Shown here one piece after another: positions 1 to 9,100 of a stretch of DNA of 64,000 nucleotides. Numbering within the stretch: position 1 is the first letter of the stretch; the number at the start of each line of letters is the position of its first letter. The stretch is from Luteolibacter yonseiensis. Lineage in GTDB: Bacteria > Verrucomicrobiota > Verrucomicrobiia > Verrucomicrobiales > Akkermansiaceae. The notes below the pieces were generated by a model. It ran no database searches and was not told the DNA's origin. It saw nothing but the letters and a program-made list of their open reading frames with translations. The DNA lies in contig NZ_JAENIK010000011.1 of the NCBI RefSeq assembly GCF_016595465.1, forward strand, positions 186,001 through 250,000, read 5' to 3'. The position numbers and the translations under genes were made by a program.

Positions 1-1448
1 TCAAGAGTGGTCAGGATGAAGAGCGCCTCGAACATGATGGCGAAGTGATACCAGAGGGACAGCGCGGATTTCCCGGGGATCACTTGCGCGAACATGTGCG
101 CCATGCCGACGGCGAAGGTGGGGGCTCCACCGACCTTGCCGATCATGTGGGGTTCTCCGAGATCGGCGGCGAGTTGTTGCATGTGTGCTTCCGTCACGGC
201 ATAGGCGGGACCGTAGGAATTGATCTTCGCGATCTGCGCGGTGACGGCGGCGGGATCGTTCGGGTTGATGGGGGAGTTGATGGCGAGGTATTCACCGGGC
301 ATGAGCGCGCATGCGGCGATGATGGCCATCAGCGAAACCAGCATTTCCACCACCATGGAGCCGTAGCCGATGAGGCGGATGTCTTTCTCGCGGGCCAGCA
401 GCTTGGGTGTGGTGCCGGAGGAGATGAGGGCGTGGAATCCGCTGACCGCGCCGCAGGCGATGGTGATGCAGACGAAGGGAAACACAGGGCCCGGAACGAC
501 GAAGCCACCGCCGTTCACGAAGGGGGTGATGGCGGGCATGTGCAGCGGGGGCGCGAGGATGACGATGAAAACGCCGAGCACCGCGACCGTGCCGAGTTTC
601 ATGAAGGTGCTCAGGTAATCGCGCGGGGCGAGAAGCATCCAGACCGGTAGCACGCTGGCGGCGAAGCCGTAGATCATGATCGCCCACGCGAGTTGGGTGG
701 ACTGGAGGGTGAGCGCGGCGGTCCATGACGGCGGCAGATACTTTCCTCCCACCACCGCGGCGATGAGGCCGAAGACCCCGAAGACCGAGGCCGCGGTGAC
801 GCTCGCCTTTCCGGTCTTGATCAGGACACCCATGATGAACGCCAGCGGAATGGTGGCGGCGATGGTGAAGAGCCCCCACGGGCTCTCCGCCAGGGCTTTC
901 ACGACCACCAGTCCGAGCACGGCGAGCAGGATCGTCATGATCGCGAGCAGGCTGATCATCGCGATGAGGCCGATGACCGGGTTCATTTCCTCCTTGAGCA
1001 TCTGGCCGAGCGATTTGCCATTGCGCCTCATGGAGGCGAAGAGAATGACCGCATCGTGGACGCCTCCGCCGAGGGTTGCTCCCACCAGGATCCAAAGCGT
1101 GCCGGGCAGGTAGCCGAACTGCGCCGCGAGAACCGGACCTACCAGAGGTCCGGGCCCGGCGATGGCGGCGAAGTGGTGGCCGAAGACGACCCATTTCGGA
1201 GTCGGAACGAAATCCTTGCCATCGCTGCAAGTGACGGCGGCGGGCGCGCGGTTGTCATCCACCGTCAGGACTTTCGCGACAAGCCATGCGGAGTAGAAAC
1301 GGTAGGCGACGGCGAAGGTGCAGACACCTGCGACCACAAGCCAGAGCGCGTTGATGGGTTCGTCCCGCTGGATGGCGGCGACTCCGACGGCGGTTGCGCC
1401 CAGCAGGGAAATGGCGAGCCAGAGGAGGACGCGGAGAAGTTTGGTCAT
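1..1448 (-). CDS. cstA: Carbon starvation protein CstA, C-terminus cut by the window edge
   Basis: This reads on the minus strand from an ATG at 1448 and is still open at base 1, so 482 codons are visible; E. coli CstA is about 700 residues. CstA proteins are inner-membrane peptide or pyruvate transporters induced on carbon starvation. The translation shows the family's conserved stretches near the start: KWVVFGHHFAAIAGPGPLVG, then FGYLPGTLWILVGATLGGGV followed by HD, then MRRNGKSLGQ. Many hydrophobic helices follow. The 273 bases upstream, up to the end of cutA, hold no other gene that I can support. I see no strong ribosome binding site. Family assignment is secure; the substrate is not shown by sequence. 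Confidence 0.93.
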   Translation of the reverse strand, partial: MTKLLRVLLWLAISLLGATAVGVAAIQRDEPINALWLVVAGVCTFAVAYRFYSAWLVAKVLTVDDNRAPAAVTCSDGKDFVPTPKWVVFGHHFAAIAGPGPLVGPVLAAQFGYLPGTLWILVGATLGGGVHDAVILFASMRRNGKSLGQMLKEEMNPVIGLIAMISLLAIMTILLAVLGLVVVKALAESPWGLFTIAATIPLAFIMGVLIKTGKASVTAASVFGVFGLIAAVVGGKYLPPSWTAALTLQSTQLAWAIMIYGFAASVLPVWMLLAPRDYLSTFMKLGTVAVLGVFIVILAPPLHMPAITPFVNGGGFVVPGPVFPFVCITIACGAVSGFHALISSGTTPKLLAREKDIRLIGYGSMVVEMLVSLMAIIAACALMPGEYLAINSPINPNDPAAVTAQIAKINSYGPAYAVTEAHMQQLAADLGEPHMIGKVGGAPTFAVGMAHMFAQVIPGKSALSLWYHFAIMFEALFILTTL

Positions 1449-1721
1449 GGGCTTGTTCTGTATTGAAATTGCTCGGCGCGGACGTGGTCGTTTTTCTTAA
1501 CAAGATCCTGTCGCCTGGTCGCGGGCGGTGCGGAGATCTGGCATAAGACAAATCCTTCCGCGTCCATTCCCCGTGTAGGGATCCAGGGTTTGTTCGCCGA
1601 CGGCGTTGAGGAAATTAGAGGAACCGGCGGCGCAGTGGCGAGCGCGTAATTGAAGAAGAAATTTTGCTAAGTCGCAGGGCAATCCGAGATGCGGGTCGGA
1701 TCCCACCCGATGACCGCCGGA

Positions 1722-2048
1722 CTATCCTTGAGGGGTGGTTTCCATGCGGACCCAGTTCCGATAAGGCTCCGCGATTCCATCCGGGGCGATGGCGATGATT
1801 TCCGGAACTTCGTAAGGGTGGAGTTCCATGAGGGTTTGTTCGAAGGCGGGAAAGACCGCTGAAGTGGTTTTAAAAATGGCGAGCACTTCCGAGGCGGTTT
1901 CGATCCTGCCCTGCCAGCGATAGATGGACTCGATGGCAGGGACGAGATTCACGCATGCGGCGAGTTGCATTTCCACAAGCCGTGTGCCAATTTGTCGCGC
2001 CTGCCCGGAATCGGGGAAGGTGCAAAGGATTACCAGAACGTCGCTCAT
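1722..2048 (-). CDS. cutA: Divalent-ion tolerance protein CutA
   Basis: The product is 108 residues, the usual size for the small trimeric CutA1 family, which was linked to copper tolerance in E. coli although its biochemical role remains unclear. Family signatures are present: the N-terminal VLVILCTFPD strand, AACVNLVPAIESIYRW, the late HPYEVPEII and YRNWV. A longer frame runs upstream to 2168, but homology begins at the ATG at 2048. That ATG overlaps, on the other strand, the ATG of the divergent kinase gene: both lie in the palindrome CATG at 2046-2049. No intergenic space therefore exists for a conventional divergent promoter. Confidence 0.93.
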   Translation of the reverse strand: MSDVLVILCTFPDSGQARQIGTRLVEMQLAACVNLVPAIESIYRWQGRIETASEVLAIFKTTSAVFPAFEQTLMELHPYEVPEIIAIAPDGIAEPYRNWVRMETTPQG

Positions 2049-3270
2049 GCCTCTTCCTGAACACCGGAAATCGAAATCTGGCAAACATAAGCTGAAATCC
2101 GGCTTTCTGGAAAAGCTGGTGGCTCGGTTGGACCGGGTGGTGCCGGGGGACGTGCAGCAGGTGGTCACCCGCCTGATCCGCGAGAAGGGATTTTTGGAGA
2201 AAGTTTTCGAGGCGCTTCACGAGGGGGTCATCATTCTGGATCCCAATGGCGTGATCGGATTCGTGAACCGCGCGGCCTGCCAGTTCTTTGGTTTGGATGT
2301 GGAGCGTGCGCTGGGGGCGGAGATTTCGTCGCAGATCCGCGGACTGGACTGGGATTCACTGGGCAAACCCGGCCGGACGATCAGCCGGGATCTCGAGGTG
2401 TTTTATCCGGAGAACCGGTTTTTGAATTTCTACCTCGCCCCCATCGACGATGCGGAGGATGCGGGCGAGCCTCTGGGATTTGTGATGCTCGTCCGGGACC
2501 TGACGGTCACGCGCGCCGAAGCCGAGGAGACACTGGAGTCGGAGCGGCTGAACGCGCTCACCTTGCTCGCCGCCGGAGTGGCTCACGAGATCGGGAATCC
2601 GCTGAACTCGCTGGATATCCACCTCCAGCTCTTGGGGCGGAAATTGAGAAAGCTTCCGCCGGGTGACCGTAAACCTTTGGAGGAGAACCTTTCCACCGCG
2701 CGGGAGGAGATCCGGAGGTTGGACATGATCTTGAAACAATTCCTGCATGCGGTGCGTCCCACGACCCCCCACCGCGAGCGCACGGACCTGCATGCGGTCC
2801 TGCATGAGACCCTCAAGCTTCTGGAACCGGAGCTGGCCGCGCGGAAAATTTCAGTGCGGCTGGATCTTGCGGAGTCGATGCCACCGGTGACGGTGGATCC
2901 GGGGCAGTTCCAGCAGGCGTTCTACAATGTCATACGGAATGCGTCGCAGGCGGTTTCCGGTGAAGGCGGAAGCATCACGCTGCGGACACGGGTGACGGAT
3001 TTCGAGTATGTCATTTCCATCGAGGACAATGGCACGGGAATCTCTCCGGAGCACATGGGGGCGATTTTCGAACCCTATCGGACCACGAAGTCCTCCGGGT
3101 CGGGTCTTGGACTGCTCATCGTGCGCCGCATCATCCGCGAACATGGCGGAGAGATCGAGATCGAGAGCAGGGAGAATGAAGGCACCCGCGTGCTCATCCA
3201 CCTGCCGAGATTGGAGAGGGCCGTCCGATTGCTTGGCCCGCCGGAGTCGGACCCGGTGATCGATCTTTAA
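2047..3270 (+). CDS. PAS-domain sensor histidine kinase (NtrB-like)
   Basis: The 407-residue product has no transmembrane helix and is probably cytosolic. A PAS domain spans about residues 48-155. The HisKA segment contains GVAHEIGNPLNSL with the phospho-accepting His180. The ATPase domain has its N-box around N298, a DNG box at 327-329 and GSGLGL at 351-356. The start was set at the ATG at 2047 because residues upstream lie antisense to cutA and show no domain. The sigma-54 response regulator follows after 13 bases, so the two form an NtrB/NtrC-type two-component pair. The signal is unknown; the soluble PAS suggests an internal cue. Confidence 0.92.
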   Translation: MPLPEHRKSKSGKHKLKSGFLEKLVARLDRVVPGDVQQVVTRLIREKGFLEKVFEALHEGVIILDPNGVIGFVNRAACQFFGLDVERALGAEISSQIRGLDWDSLGKPGRTISRDLEVFYPENRFLNFYLAPIDDAEDAGEPLGFVMLVRDLTVTRAEAEETLESERLNALTLLAAGVAHEIGNPLNSLDIHLQLLGRKLRKLPPGDRKPLEENLSTAREEIRRLDMILKQFLHAVRPTTPHRERTDLHAVLHETLKLLEPELAARKISVRLDLAESMPPVTVDPGQFQQAFYNVIRNASQAVSGEGGSITLRTRVTDFEYVISIEDNGTGISPEHMGAIFEPYRTTKSSGSGLGLLIVRRIIREHGGEIEIESRENEGTRVLIHLPRLERAVRLLGPPESDPVIDL

Positions 3271-3283
3271 ATTCCAACACACC

Positions 3284-4651
3284 ATGCTACCCACCTTGCT
3301 GATCGTAGAGGACGAACGCGCGACCCGTGAAGGGCTGCGAAGCGCGCTGGAGGACGAGTTTGAAGTTTACACGGCGGCGGGGGCGAGCGAGGCGCTGGCG
3401 ATCCTGAAAACGGAGCGCATCCAGCTCCTGCTGACCGACCTCCGGCTGGGCGGCGATTCGGGCATGGATCTGCTGGACTCCGCTCTCGCCCTGCCGGAAC
3501 CACCGGTGGCCATCATGATGACGGCCTATGGCTCGGTGGATACGGCGGTGGAGGCGATGCGGCGGGGAGCGTGGCATTTCGTCACCAAGCCGTTGAATCT
3601 GGACGAGGTGGAAATGCTGTTGAAGCGCGCGCTGAGGAACCGGACGCTGGAGACGGAGAACCAGCAGCTTGTCCAGCAGGTGAAAAAAAATCACAAGCTG
3701 GACCGGCTTATCGGGAAATCCCCGGCGATCAAACGCGTTTCCGAACTCATCCAGCAGGTGGCCGCCACCCGGGCCACCGTGCTCATCGAGGGGGAGTCCG
3801 GAACGGGCAAGGAAGTGGTGGCGCACACGCTGCACCATCTTTCCGGGCGGCCGGCGGCGAAGCTGGTGATCGTCCACTGTGCCGCCCTCTCGGCCCAGTT
3901 GCTGGAAAGTGAGTTGTTCGGGCACGAAAAGGGGGCGTTCACCGGCGCGGCCCAGCGCAGGATCGGGCGGTTCGAGCAAGCGGACGGAGGCACGCTTTTC
4001 CTGGATGAGATCGGTGAGATCGATGCGGCGACGCAGGTGAAGCTGCTGCGGGTTCTCTCGGAGCGGACGCTGGAGCGGGTCGGCTCGAATTCACCTATCA
4101 AGGTGGACGTGCGGGTGGTGGCGGCGACCAACAAGAATCTCAAGGAACTGGTGGCGAAGGGCGCATTCCGCGAGGATCTCTATTTCCGCCTGAACGTGGT
4201 GAAGGTGGAAATGCCTCCCCTGCGGGACCGGCGTGAGGACATCGTCCTGCTGGCAAACAGCTTCCTCCAGGAATTCGCCAAGGAAAACGACCGCCCGGTG
4301 AAGCCCCTGACGGACGAGGCGCTGGCCTTGCTGGTCAAATACAACTGGCCGGGCAACGTCCGGGAACTGCGCACCGCCATCGAACACGGCGTGGTGATGA
4401 GTAACGATTCCGTCATCGACGTGCGGCATTTGCCGCAGTTCCTGCATTTCCAAGGCCAGGGACTGGTGGAATCCCCGCCGTTGGACAAAATGGCCCTTGA
4501 TGGAGGGGCGGATTTCAACTTGCATGCGCTCGAAACCAATACGATCCGCTCCGCCCTCTCGCTTGCTGGTGGAAACCGCACGCGCGCCGCGGATCTGCTC
4601 GGTGTCAGCCGCAGAACCCTGCAGCGCAAGCTGAAAGAACTCGGTCTCTGA
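3284..4651 (+). CDS. Sigma-54-dependent response regulator, NtrC family
   Basis: The 455-residue protein has the full NtrC layout. The receiver domain carries D10, phospho-acceptor D52, T80 and K102. The AAA+ domain has Walker A GESGTGKE (about 169-177), the sigma-54 contact loop GAFTGA at 217-222, and Walker B GGTLFLDEIGE with D241/E242. A Fis-type helix-turn-helix closes the protein (AADLLGVSRRTLQRKLKELG). It is expected to bind enhancer sites as an oligomer and drive open-complex formation by sigma-54 RNA polymerase after phosphorylation by the kinase just upstream. Its targets are not evident from the sequence. Confidence 0.95.
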   Translation: MLPTLLIVEDERATREGLRSALEDEFEVYTAAGASEALAILKTERIQLLLTDLRLGGDSGMDLLDSALALPEPPVAIMMTAYGSVDTAVEAMRRGAWHFVTKPLNLDEVEMLLKRALRNRTLETENQQLVQQVKKNHKLDRLIGKSPAIKRVSELIQQVAATRATVLIEGESGTGKEVVAHTLHHLSGRPAAKLVIVHCAALSAQLLESELFGHEKGAFTGAAQRRIGRFEQADGGTLFLDEIGEIDAATQVKLLRVLSERTLERVGSNSPIKVDVRVVAATNKNLKELVAKGAFREDLYFRLNVVKVEMPPLRDRREDIVLLANSFLQEFAKENDRPVKPLTDEALALLVKYNWPGNVRELRTAIEHGVVMSNDSVIDVRHLPQFLHFQGQGLVESPPLDKMALDGGADFNLHALETNTIRSALSLAGGNRTRAADLLGVSRRTLQRKLKELGL

Positions 4652-4681
4652 AAACCAGCGACTGCCTATCCCCATTTCTTC

Positions 4682-6508
4682 ATGAGTACCACTTCCTCCC
4701 AACTCGACACCGGCATCATCATCCGCCGCAGTCTGTTTCTTCTGTTGTTGTTGATCCTCACGCTGGGAAACCTCTTTGTCCTCTTCCGGGGCTTGAGCAC
4801 GCCACAAGGCATGGATCAGGCCCAGATCGCCCGGGAAATCGCCCGGGGCAATGGCATCACCACGAAAATGATCCGTCCGGTCGCCTACTACCAGGCCCAG
4901 AAGGCGGACGAGGGCAGCGTGCCGATGGTGCATTTTCCCGACACCTACCACTCTCCGCTCAATCCGCTGCTGAACGCCGCCGTGCTGAAAATCATTGGTG
5001 CGGACGATGCGAACAAGTGGCAGATGTCCCCCAGCGAGTGGATTTATCCGCTGGACCGGGTGATCGCGGCGGTTTCAGTGCTGTTTTTCCTGATGTCCAT
5101 CGGGGTGAACTACTTGTTGGTTTCGAGGATATTCGATCCGAAGGTGGCGGGTGTGTGCGCCATCCTGATGCTCTTTTGCGAGACGTTCTGGAATGTTTCG
5201 ATGAGCGGGCTGCCGCAGATGCTGATGTTGCTGCTGTTCTCATGTGGGATTTATTTCGTATACCGGGCGGTGGAAGCCTCTACGGAGGGACGCATCCCAT
5301 TCGCGCCCGCTGTCATCGCCGGATTGTTTTTCATGCTGCTGGCGCTGACCCACTGGATGACGGTGTGGATCTCGCTCGGATACATCATCTTCGCGGCGGT
5401 TTACTTCCGTCCGCGCGGCTTTGTGGGACTCACGGTCCTGGCGATGATCCTGATCCCGGCCGCCTTGGTGATGGTGAGGAACCAGGACATCTCCGGCTCC
5501 CCGTTCGGCACCGCATTCCTGACGCTCTATAACGGTCTTGGCAACGGGACTGAAGGGGCGGTGATGCGGAATTCCGACCTCCAGGCCCAGCCGTTGATTC
5601 TTGATGGATTGATCATGAAAATCGTCCGGACCACCTTGCTGCAGACGACGGACATCATTCCATTCCTGGGTGGTATTTTCGTGGCTCCCCTGTTTTTTCT
5701 TTCGCTGCTGCACCCGTTCAAGCGGGCGTCCATCGCGAATTTCCGCTGGGTGATCCTGCTGATGTGGGTGTTCGCCACGTTGGGCATGGGATTTTTCGGG
5801 ATCTCCAAGGACGCTTTGGATCCCAACCAGATGCACCTCCTTTTCGCGCCCATCATGACCGCTTACGGCCTGGCGTTCATCTCCATCCTGTGGAGCCGGC
5901 TCGATGTGGTGGCCACCACTCCGATGTTGAAAAACCTGCACCATATCGTGGTGGTCTGCATCTGTGTCCTGCCGCTGGTCGCCTCCTTGCCGAACAAGGT
6001 TCAGATCGGCCTTCATTTCCGCGACCGCGGAGGTCACCCGAACTGGCCGCCGTATCTGGCCGGACCTCTGAACAGCAATGAAATGCTGAAAGGGTGGACC
6101 ACCGAGAAGCAGGTGATCTTTTCCGACCAGCCATGGGCCACCGCATGGTATGCGGATCGGATAAGCATCTGGCTGCCTCCAACCCGCGAGGGATTTGAAA
6201 AGCTGGAAAACATCGCCGCCGAACTACAGACACCCGTCGCAGGCATTCTGATTTCCCCGTCATCGCACGGCTCGGGAAGCATCACCGATGTGATGGAAAA
6301 TTATAAGGACTTCTCCGCGCTCGTGTTGAACGGGCGGGTCGCATCGACCACGAGTTCCTCCATGACCACCCTGGACGGCATCACGATTTACGACAAATCC
6401 CGTCGTCTCGAGGGGATCTCCAAACGCTATTCGAAACCAAACTTCCTGTCTTGGCCCGATCTGCTTTTCTATGCGGACAAGCAGATGTCCCAGCCCGTGC
6501 AGAAGTAA
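4682..6508 (+). CDS. Multi-pass membrane protein, GT-C/ArnT-like glycosyltransferase candidate
   Basis: The product is 608 residues with about ten hydrophobic helices and a soluble C-terminal domain from roughly residue 455. After the first helix there is an acidic periplasmic loop (GMDQAQIAREIARGNGIT, then MIRPVAYYQ), resembling the first loop of GT39/ArnT-type polyprenyl-phosphate-sugar transferases, where an Asp is catalytic. I infer transfer of a lipid-linked sugar to an envelope acceptor; the substrate cannot be read. It starts 30 bases after the NtrC-type regulator and ends 5 bases before xseB, so it may be part of a long transcript. Another large membrane enzyme family cannot be excluded. 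Confidence 0.6.
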   Translation: MSTTSSQLDTGIIIRRSLFLLLLLILTLGNLFVLFRGLSTPQGMDQAQIAREIARGNGITTKMIRPVAYYQAQKADEGSVPMVHFPDTYHSPLNPLLNAAVLKIIGADDANKWQMSPSEWIYPLDRVIAAVSVLFFLMSIGVNYLLVSRIFDPKVAGVCAILMLFCETFWNVSMSGLPQMLMLLLFSCGIYFVYRAVEASTEGRIPFAPAVIAGLFFMLLALTHWMTVWISLGYIIFAAVYFRPRGFVGLTVLAMILIPAALVMVRNQDISGSPFGTAFLTLYNGLGNGTEGAVMRNSDLQAQPLILDGLIMKIVRTTLLQTTDIIPFLGGIFVAPLFFLSLLHPFKRASIANFRWVILLMWVFATLGMGFFGISKDALDPNQMHLLFAPIMTAYGLAFISILWSRLDVVATTPMLKNLHHIVVVCICVLPLVASLPNKVQIGLHFRDRGGHPNWPPYLAGPLNSNEMLKGWTTEKQVIFSDQPWATAWYADRISIWLPPTREGFEKLENIAAELQTPVAGILISPSSHGSGSITDVMENYKDFSALVLNGRVASTTSSSMTTLDGITIYDKSRRLEGISKRYSKPNFLSWPDLLFYADKQMSQPVQK

Positions 6509-6513
6509 CGACC

Positions 6514-6846
6514 ATGCCCCGCCGCAAATCCACAGAGGAGGAAAACTCCGGCGAACCCACCTTTGAGCAGGCTTTGGGAAGTCTCGAAGCCATTGTCGAC
6601 GCGATGGAGCATGAGCATCTCCCCCTCGAGGAGTTGGTGGAGCATTATGAAAAAGGTTCCGCCTTGCTCACCCGCTGCGAGGCGATCCTCCAATCCGCCC
6701 GTGGACGCATCGAGCTCATCACGCTCCGCAATCAAAGCGAAATTTCTCTGGATGCCGGCCTGAAATCTGCCGAACATCAGGGACTCCTCACCCCGACCGA
6801 TCCGCCGGAGGATCCCGACGACGATAATGACATCCGCCTCTTCTAA
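6514..6846 (+). CDS. xseB: Exodeoxyribonuclease VII small subunit
   Basis: The 110-residue product contains the XseB core: PTFEQALGSLEAIVDAMEHE, then LPLEELVEHYEKGSALLTRCEAIL written in two parts, followed by a family-typical glutamate-rich helix. XseB forms the coiled-coil stalks that activate the XseA nuclease of exonuclease VII; xseA is not in this window. The C-terminal extension of about 35 residues is acidic (PPEDPDDDNDIRLF) and longer than in E. coli. I placed the start at the ATG at 6514, since upstream codons lie within the previous gene. The last 20 bases overlap dxs, which suggests translational coupling; xseB-dxs linkage is common in bacteria, often with ispA between them, which is absent here. 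Confidence 0.92.
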   Translation: MPRRKSTEEENSGEPTFEQALGSLEAIVDAMEHEHLPLEELVEHYEKGSALLTRCEAILQSARGRIELITLRNQSEISLDAGLKSAEHQGLLTPTDPPEDPDDDNDIRLF

Positions 6847-8722
6847 GCCCCCAGCTCTCGGCCCGTTGCTTTCCACCATCCATTCGCCTGCTGATGTCAA
6901 ACAGCTTGCGGACGACGAGTTGCCGGATCTCGCGGCGGAGATCCGCCATACACTGATCGACTGCCTTTCGAAGACTGGCGGGCACCTTGGACCGAATCTG
7001 GGAGTTGTGGAGCTGAGCGTCGCCCTGCACCGGGTGTTTTCCACCCCTCGGGACAAGTTTGTGTTTGATGTTTCCCACCAGGGCTACGTTCACAAGTTGC
7101 TGACGGGCAGGGCCGACCGCATCGATACGATCCGCACCTACAAGGGATTGAACGGATTTCTTCTCCGCAGCGAGTCGGAACACGATTCCTACGGCGCGGG
7201 CCACGCGGGAACCGCGCTTTCCGCCGCTCTCGGCATGGCCGCCGCCCGTGATCTCGCCGGCGGGGACAATCACATTGTCGCCGTTGCCGGAGATGCCGCC
7301 TTCACCTGCGGACCCACGCTTGAGGCGCTCAACAACATTGCGGAAACCACGAAGAAATTCATCGTCGTCCTCAACGACAACGAGTGGTCCATCGACAAGA
7401 ACGTCGGTGCCATCGCCAGCTATTTCAACGCTCTCCAGACCCACTCCACCTATGCTTCGGTGCGCCGCCAGGCGGCGGATTTCGTGGAAAAGGTCGCGGG
7501 AAAGGCCGCCCGCACGCTCGCCCACCGTGTGGAGGAAGGCGCGAAGAACCTGCTCTTCCAGAACGTGCTCTTCGAGAAATTCGGCATGCGCTACTTCGGC
7601 CCCATCGACGGCCATGACCTGCCTCTTCTCATCCGGACCTTCGAACATCTCAAGACGTTGAACGAGCCGGTGGTGCTCCACATCATCACGGAAAAGGGAC
7701 GCGGCTACCAGCCGGCGCTCGACAACCCGGGGAAATTCCACGGCCTCGGAACCTACAAGATCGAGGACGGCTCCACCGACGCCACCACGACCCCGACTTG
7801 CTCGGACCTTTTCGGCCGGACGGTCACCGACATGGCGAAGAAGGATCCGAAAATCGTGGCCATCACCGCCGCCATGCCGGGTGGGACCAAGCTGGAGATT
7901 TTCAAAAAAGAGCTGCCGGACCGTTATTTCGATGTCGGCATCGCCGAAGAGCACGCGGCGTTGTTCGCCTGCGGCCTGGCGACGGAGGGATTCCGTCCGT
8001 TTCTCGCGATCTACTCGACCTTCATGCAGCGCGCCTACGACATGATCGTGCATGACATGGCGCTTCAAGGACTTCCGGTCCGCCTGTGCATGGACCGCGG
8101 CGGCTTGTCCGGCGATGACGGCCCTACCCACCACGGACTTTTCGATATCGGTTATCTGCGCCACATTCCCGGCATCATCCACATGCAGCCGAAGGATGAG
8201 GACGAGTTCGTGGACATGCTCCACACCATGGCCGTCTACGACGCGGGCCCGTCCGCCATCCGCTATCCGCGTGGTATCATCAAGGGCACGCCGATCAAGT
8301 CCTCGCCGCAGATTCTGGAAATCGGAAAGGCGGAAGTCATTGCGGACGGTACCGATGTGGCTCTTTTCGGGCTGGGAACCCTTTTTGAGATGGCGGAACG
8401 AACCAAGGTCCAGCTTGAGGCCAGGGGACTCTCCGTCGCACTCATCAACCCTCGTTTCATCAAGCCGCTGGATTCCAATATCATCCAAACCTACGCGGCG
8501 AAATGCAAGGTGGTGTGCACCTTTGAGGATCACGTCCTTTTCAATGGCTTCGGAGCCTCCGTGATCGAAAATCTCCACGACGCGGGCATCCACACACCCG
8601 TCGAGCGCATCGGCTGGCCTGATCAATTTGTGGAACACGGCAAACCCGAAACTTTGCGCGAGCTGCACGGACTGACCGCGGAAAACGCCACCGCCAAGGT
8701 ATTGCGGCATTTCTCGATCTGA
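6827..8722 (+). CDS. dxs: 1-deoxy-D-xylulose-5-phosphate synthase
   Basis: The 631-residue enzyme condenses pyruvate and glyceraldehyde 3-phosphate in the first step of the MEP isoprenoid pathway, using thiamine diphosphate. It has the length and order of DXS: GGHLGPNLGVVELSVALH with H53, the diphosphate-binding motif at 155-185, the FGMRYFGPIDGHD linker, catalytic Glu374 in IAEEHA, YSTFMQRAYD and the THHG loop. Two normally conserved positions differ: GDG is GDA (A157), and GHQ(A/S)Y is SHQGY (83-87). These look lineage-specific rather than inactivating. It overlaps xseB by 20 bases and is followed by a strong hairpin terminator. Confidence 0.96.
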   Translation: MTSASSKPPALGPLLSTIHSPADVKQLADDELPDLAAEIRHTLIDCLSKTGGHLGPNLGVVELSVALHRVFSTPRDKFVFDVSHQGYVHKLLTGRADRIDTIRTYKGLNGFLLRSESEHDSYGAGHAGTALSAALGMAAARDLAGGDNHIVAVAGDAAFTCGPTLEALNNIAETTKKFIVVLNDNEWSIDKNVGAIASYFNALQTHSTYASVRRQAADFVEKVAGKAARTLAHRVEEGAKNLLFQNVLFEKFGMRYFGPIDGHDLPLLIRTFEHLKTLNEPVVLHIITEKGRGYQPALDNPGKFHGLGTYKIEDGSTDATTTPTCSDLFGRTVTDMAKKDPKIVAITAAMPGGTKLEIFKKELPDRYFDVGIAEEHAALFACGLATEGFRPFLAIYSTFMQRAYDMIVHDMALQGLPVRLCMDRGGLSGDDGPTHHGLFDIGYLRHIPGIIHMQPKDEDEFVDMLHTMAVYDAGPSAIRYPRGIIKGTPIKSSPQILEIGKAEVIADGTDVALFGLGTLFEMAERTKVQLEARGLSVALINPRFIKPLDSNIIQTYAAKCKVVCTFEDHVLFNGFGASVIENLHDAGIHTPVERIGWPDQFVEHGKPETLRELHGLTAENATAKVLRHFSI

Positions 8723-8751
8723 AACGCGGGAGCGGCGTCGGTCCGCGGCGC

Positions 8752-8795
8752 AAAAAAGCCACCGCCGGGCCGCATGGCCCGATGGTGGCTTTTTT
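8752..8795. terminator. Bidirectional rho-independent terminator between dxs and the entericidin-like gene
   Basis: A 12-base arm at 8752-8763 (AAAAAAGCCACC) pairs perfectly with 8784-8795 (GGTGGCTTTTTT), and an inner GGGCC/GGCCC hairpin extends the structure. The T run on one strand and the A run on the other make it usable from both convergent genes. Confidence 0.92.
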
Positions 8796-8808
8796 CACGA
8801 ACGCAGCT

Positions 8809-9006
8809 TCAGCGTTGTGCTGCGGCGGCCGCGTTCTGAATCTTGTCGCCCGTTTTTTCAACGTCCTGGCCGAACCCCTTGGTGGTGGAGCACGAGGTGG
8901 TGGCACCGGCGAGCAGCAACAGGGCACCGGCGGCGAGGGTGAGGAGGCGGGCGGAATTTGGTTTGACGGTTTGGCAATTCGTCTTGGAGATGATGATCGG
9001 ATTCAT
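8809..9006 (-). CDS. Entericidin-like small lipoprotein
   Basis: The product has only 65 residues. A signal sequence with a long polar N-region and a hydrophobic core (LLTLAAGALLLLAG) leads to the lipobox ATTSC, so the mature lipoprotein is about 25 residues. The mature part, TTKGFGQDVEKTGDKIQNAA, matches the entericidin EcnA/EcnB pattern. In enterobacteria these form an antidote/bacteriolytic lipoprotein pair induced in stationary phase; only one such gene is present here. It converges on dxs and shares the terminator at 8752-8795. The start is uncertain because the N-region is unusually long. Confidence 0.82.
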   Translation of the reverse strand: MNPIIISKTNCQTVKPNSARLLTLAAGALLLLAGATTSCSTTKGFGQDVEKTGDKIQNAAAAAQR

Positions 9007-9100
9007 GGTGAAATTGATATCGCAAGCTCCGAGCCAGCTTTTAAAAAAGTTGCAAGCACCTCATTTTGAGAAGTTTTCAAAACCAAATGAGGGATGGTCA

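Noticed and set aside
6788..8710. Open frame of 640 codons antisense to dxs
   Set aside because: It runs opposite a clear enzyme and its translation has no domain; high GC at third positions makes long antisense frames common here.
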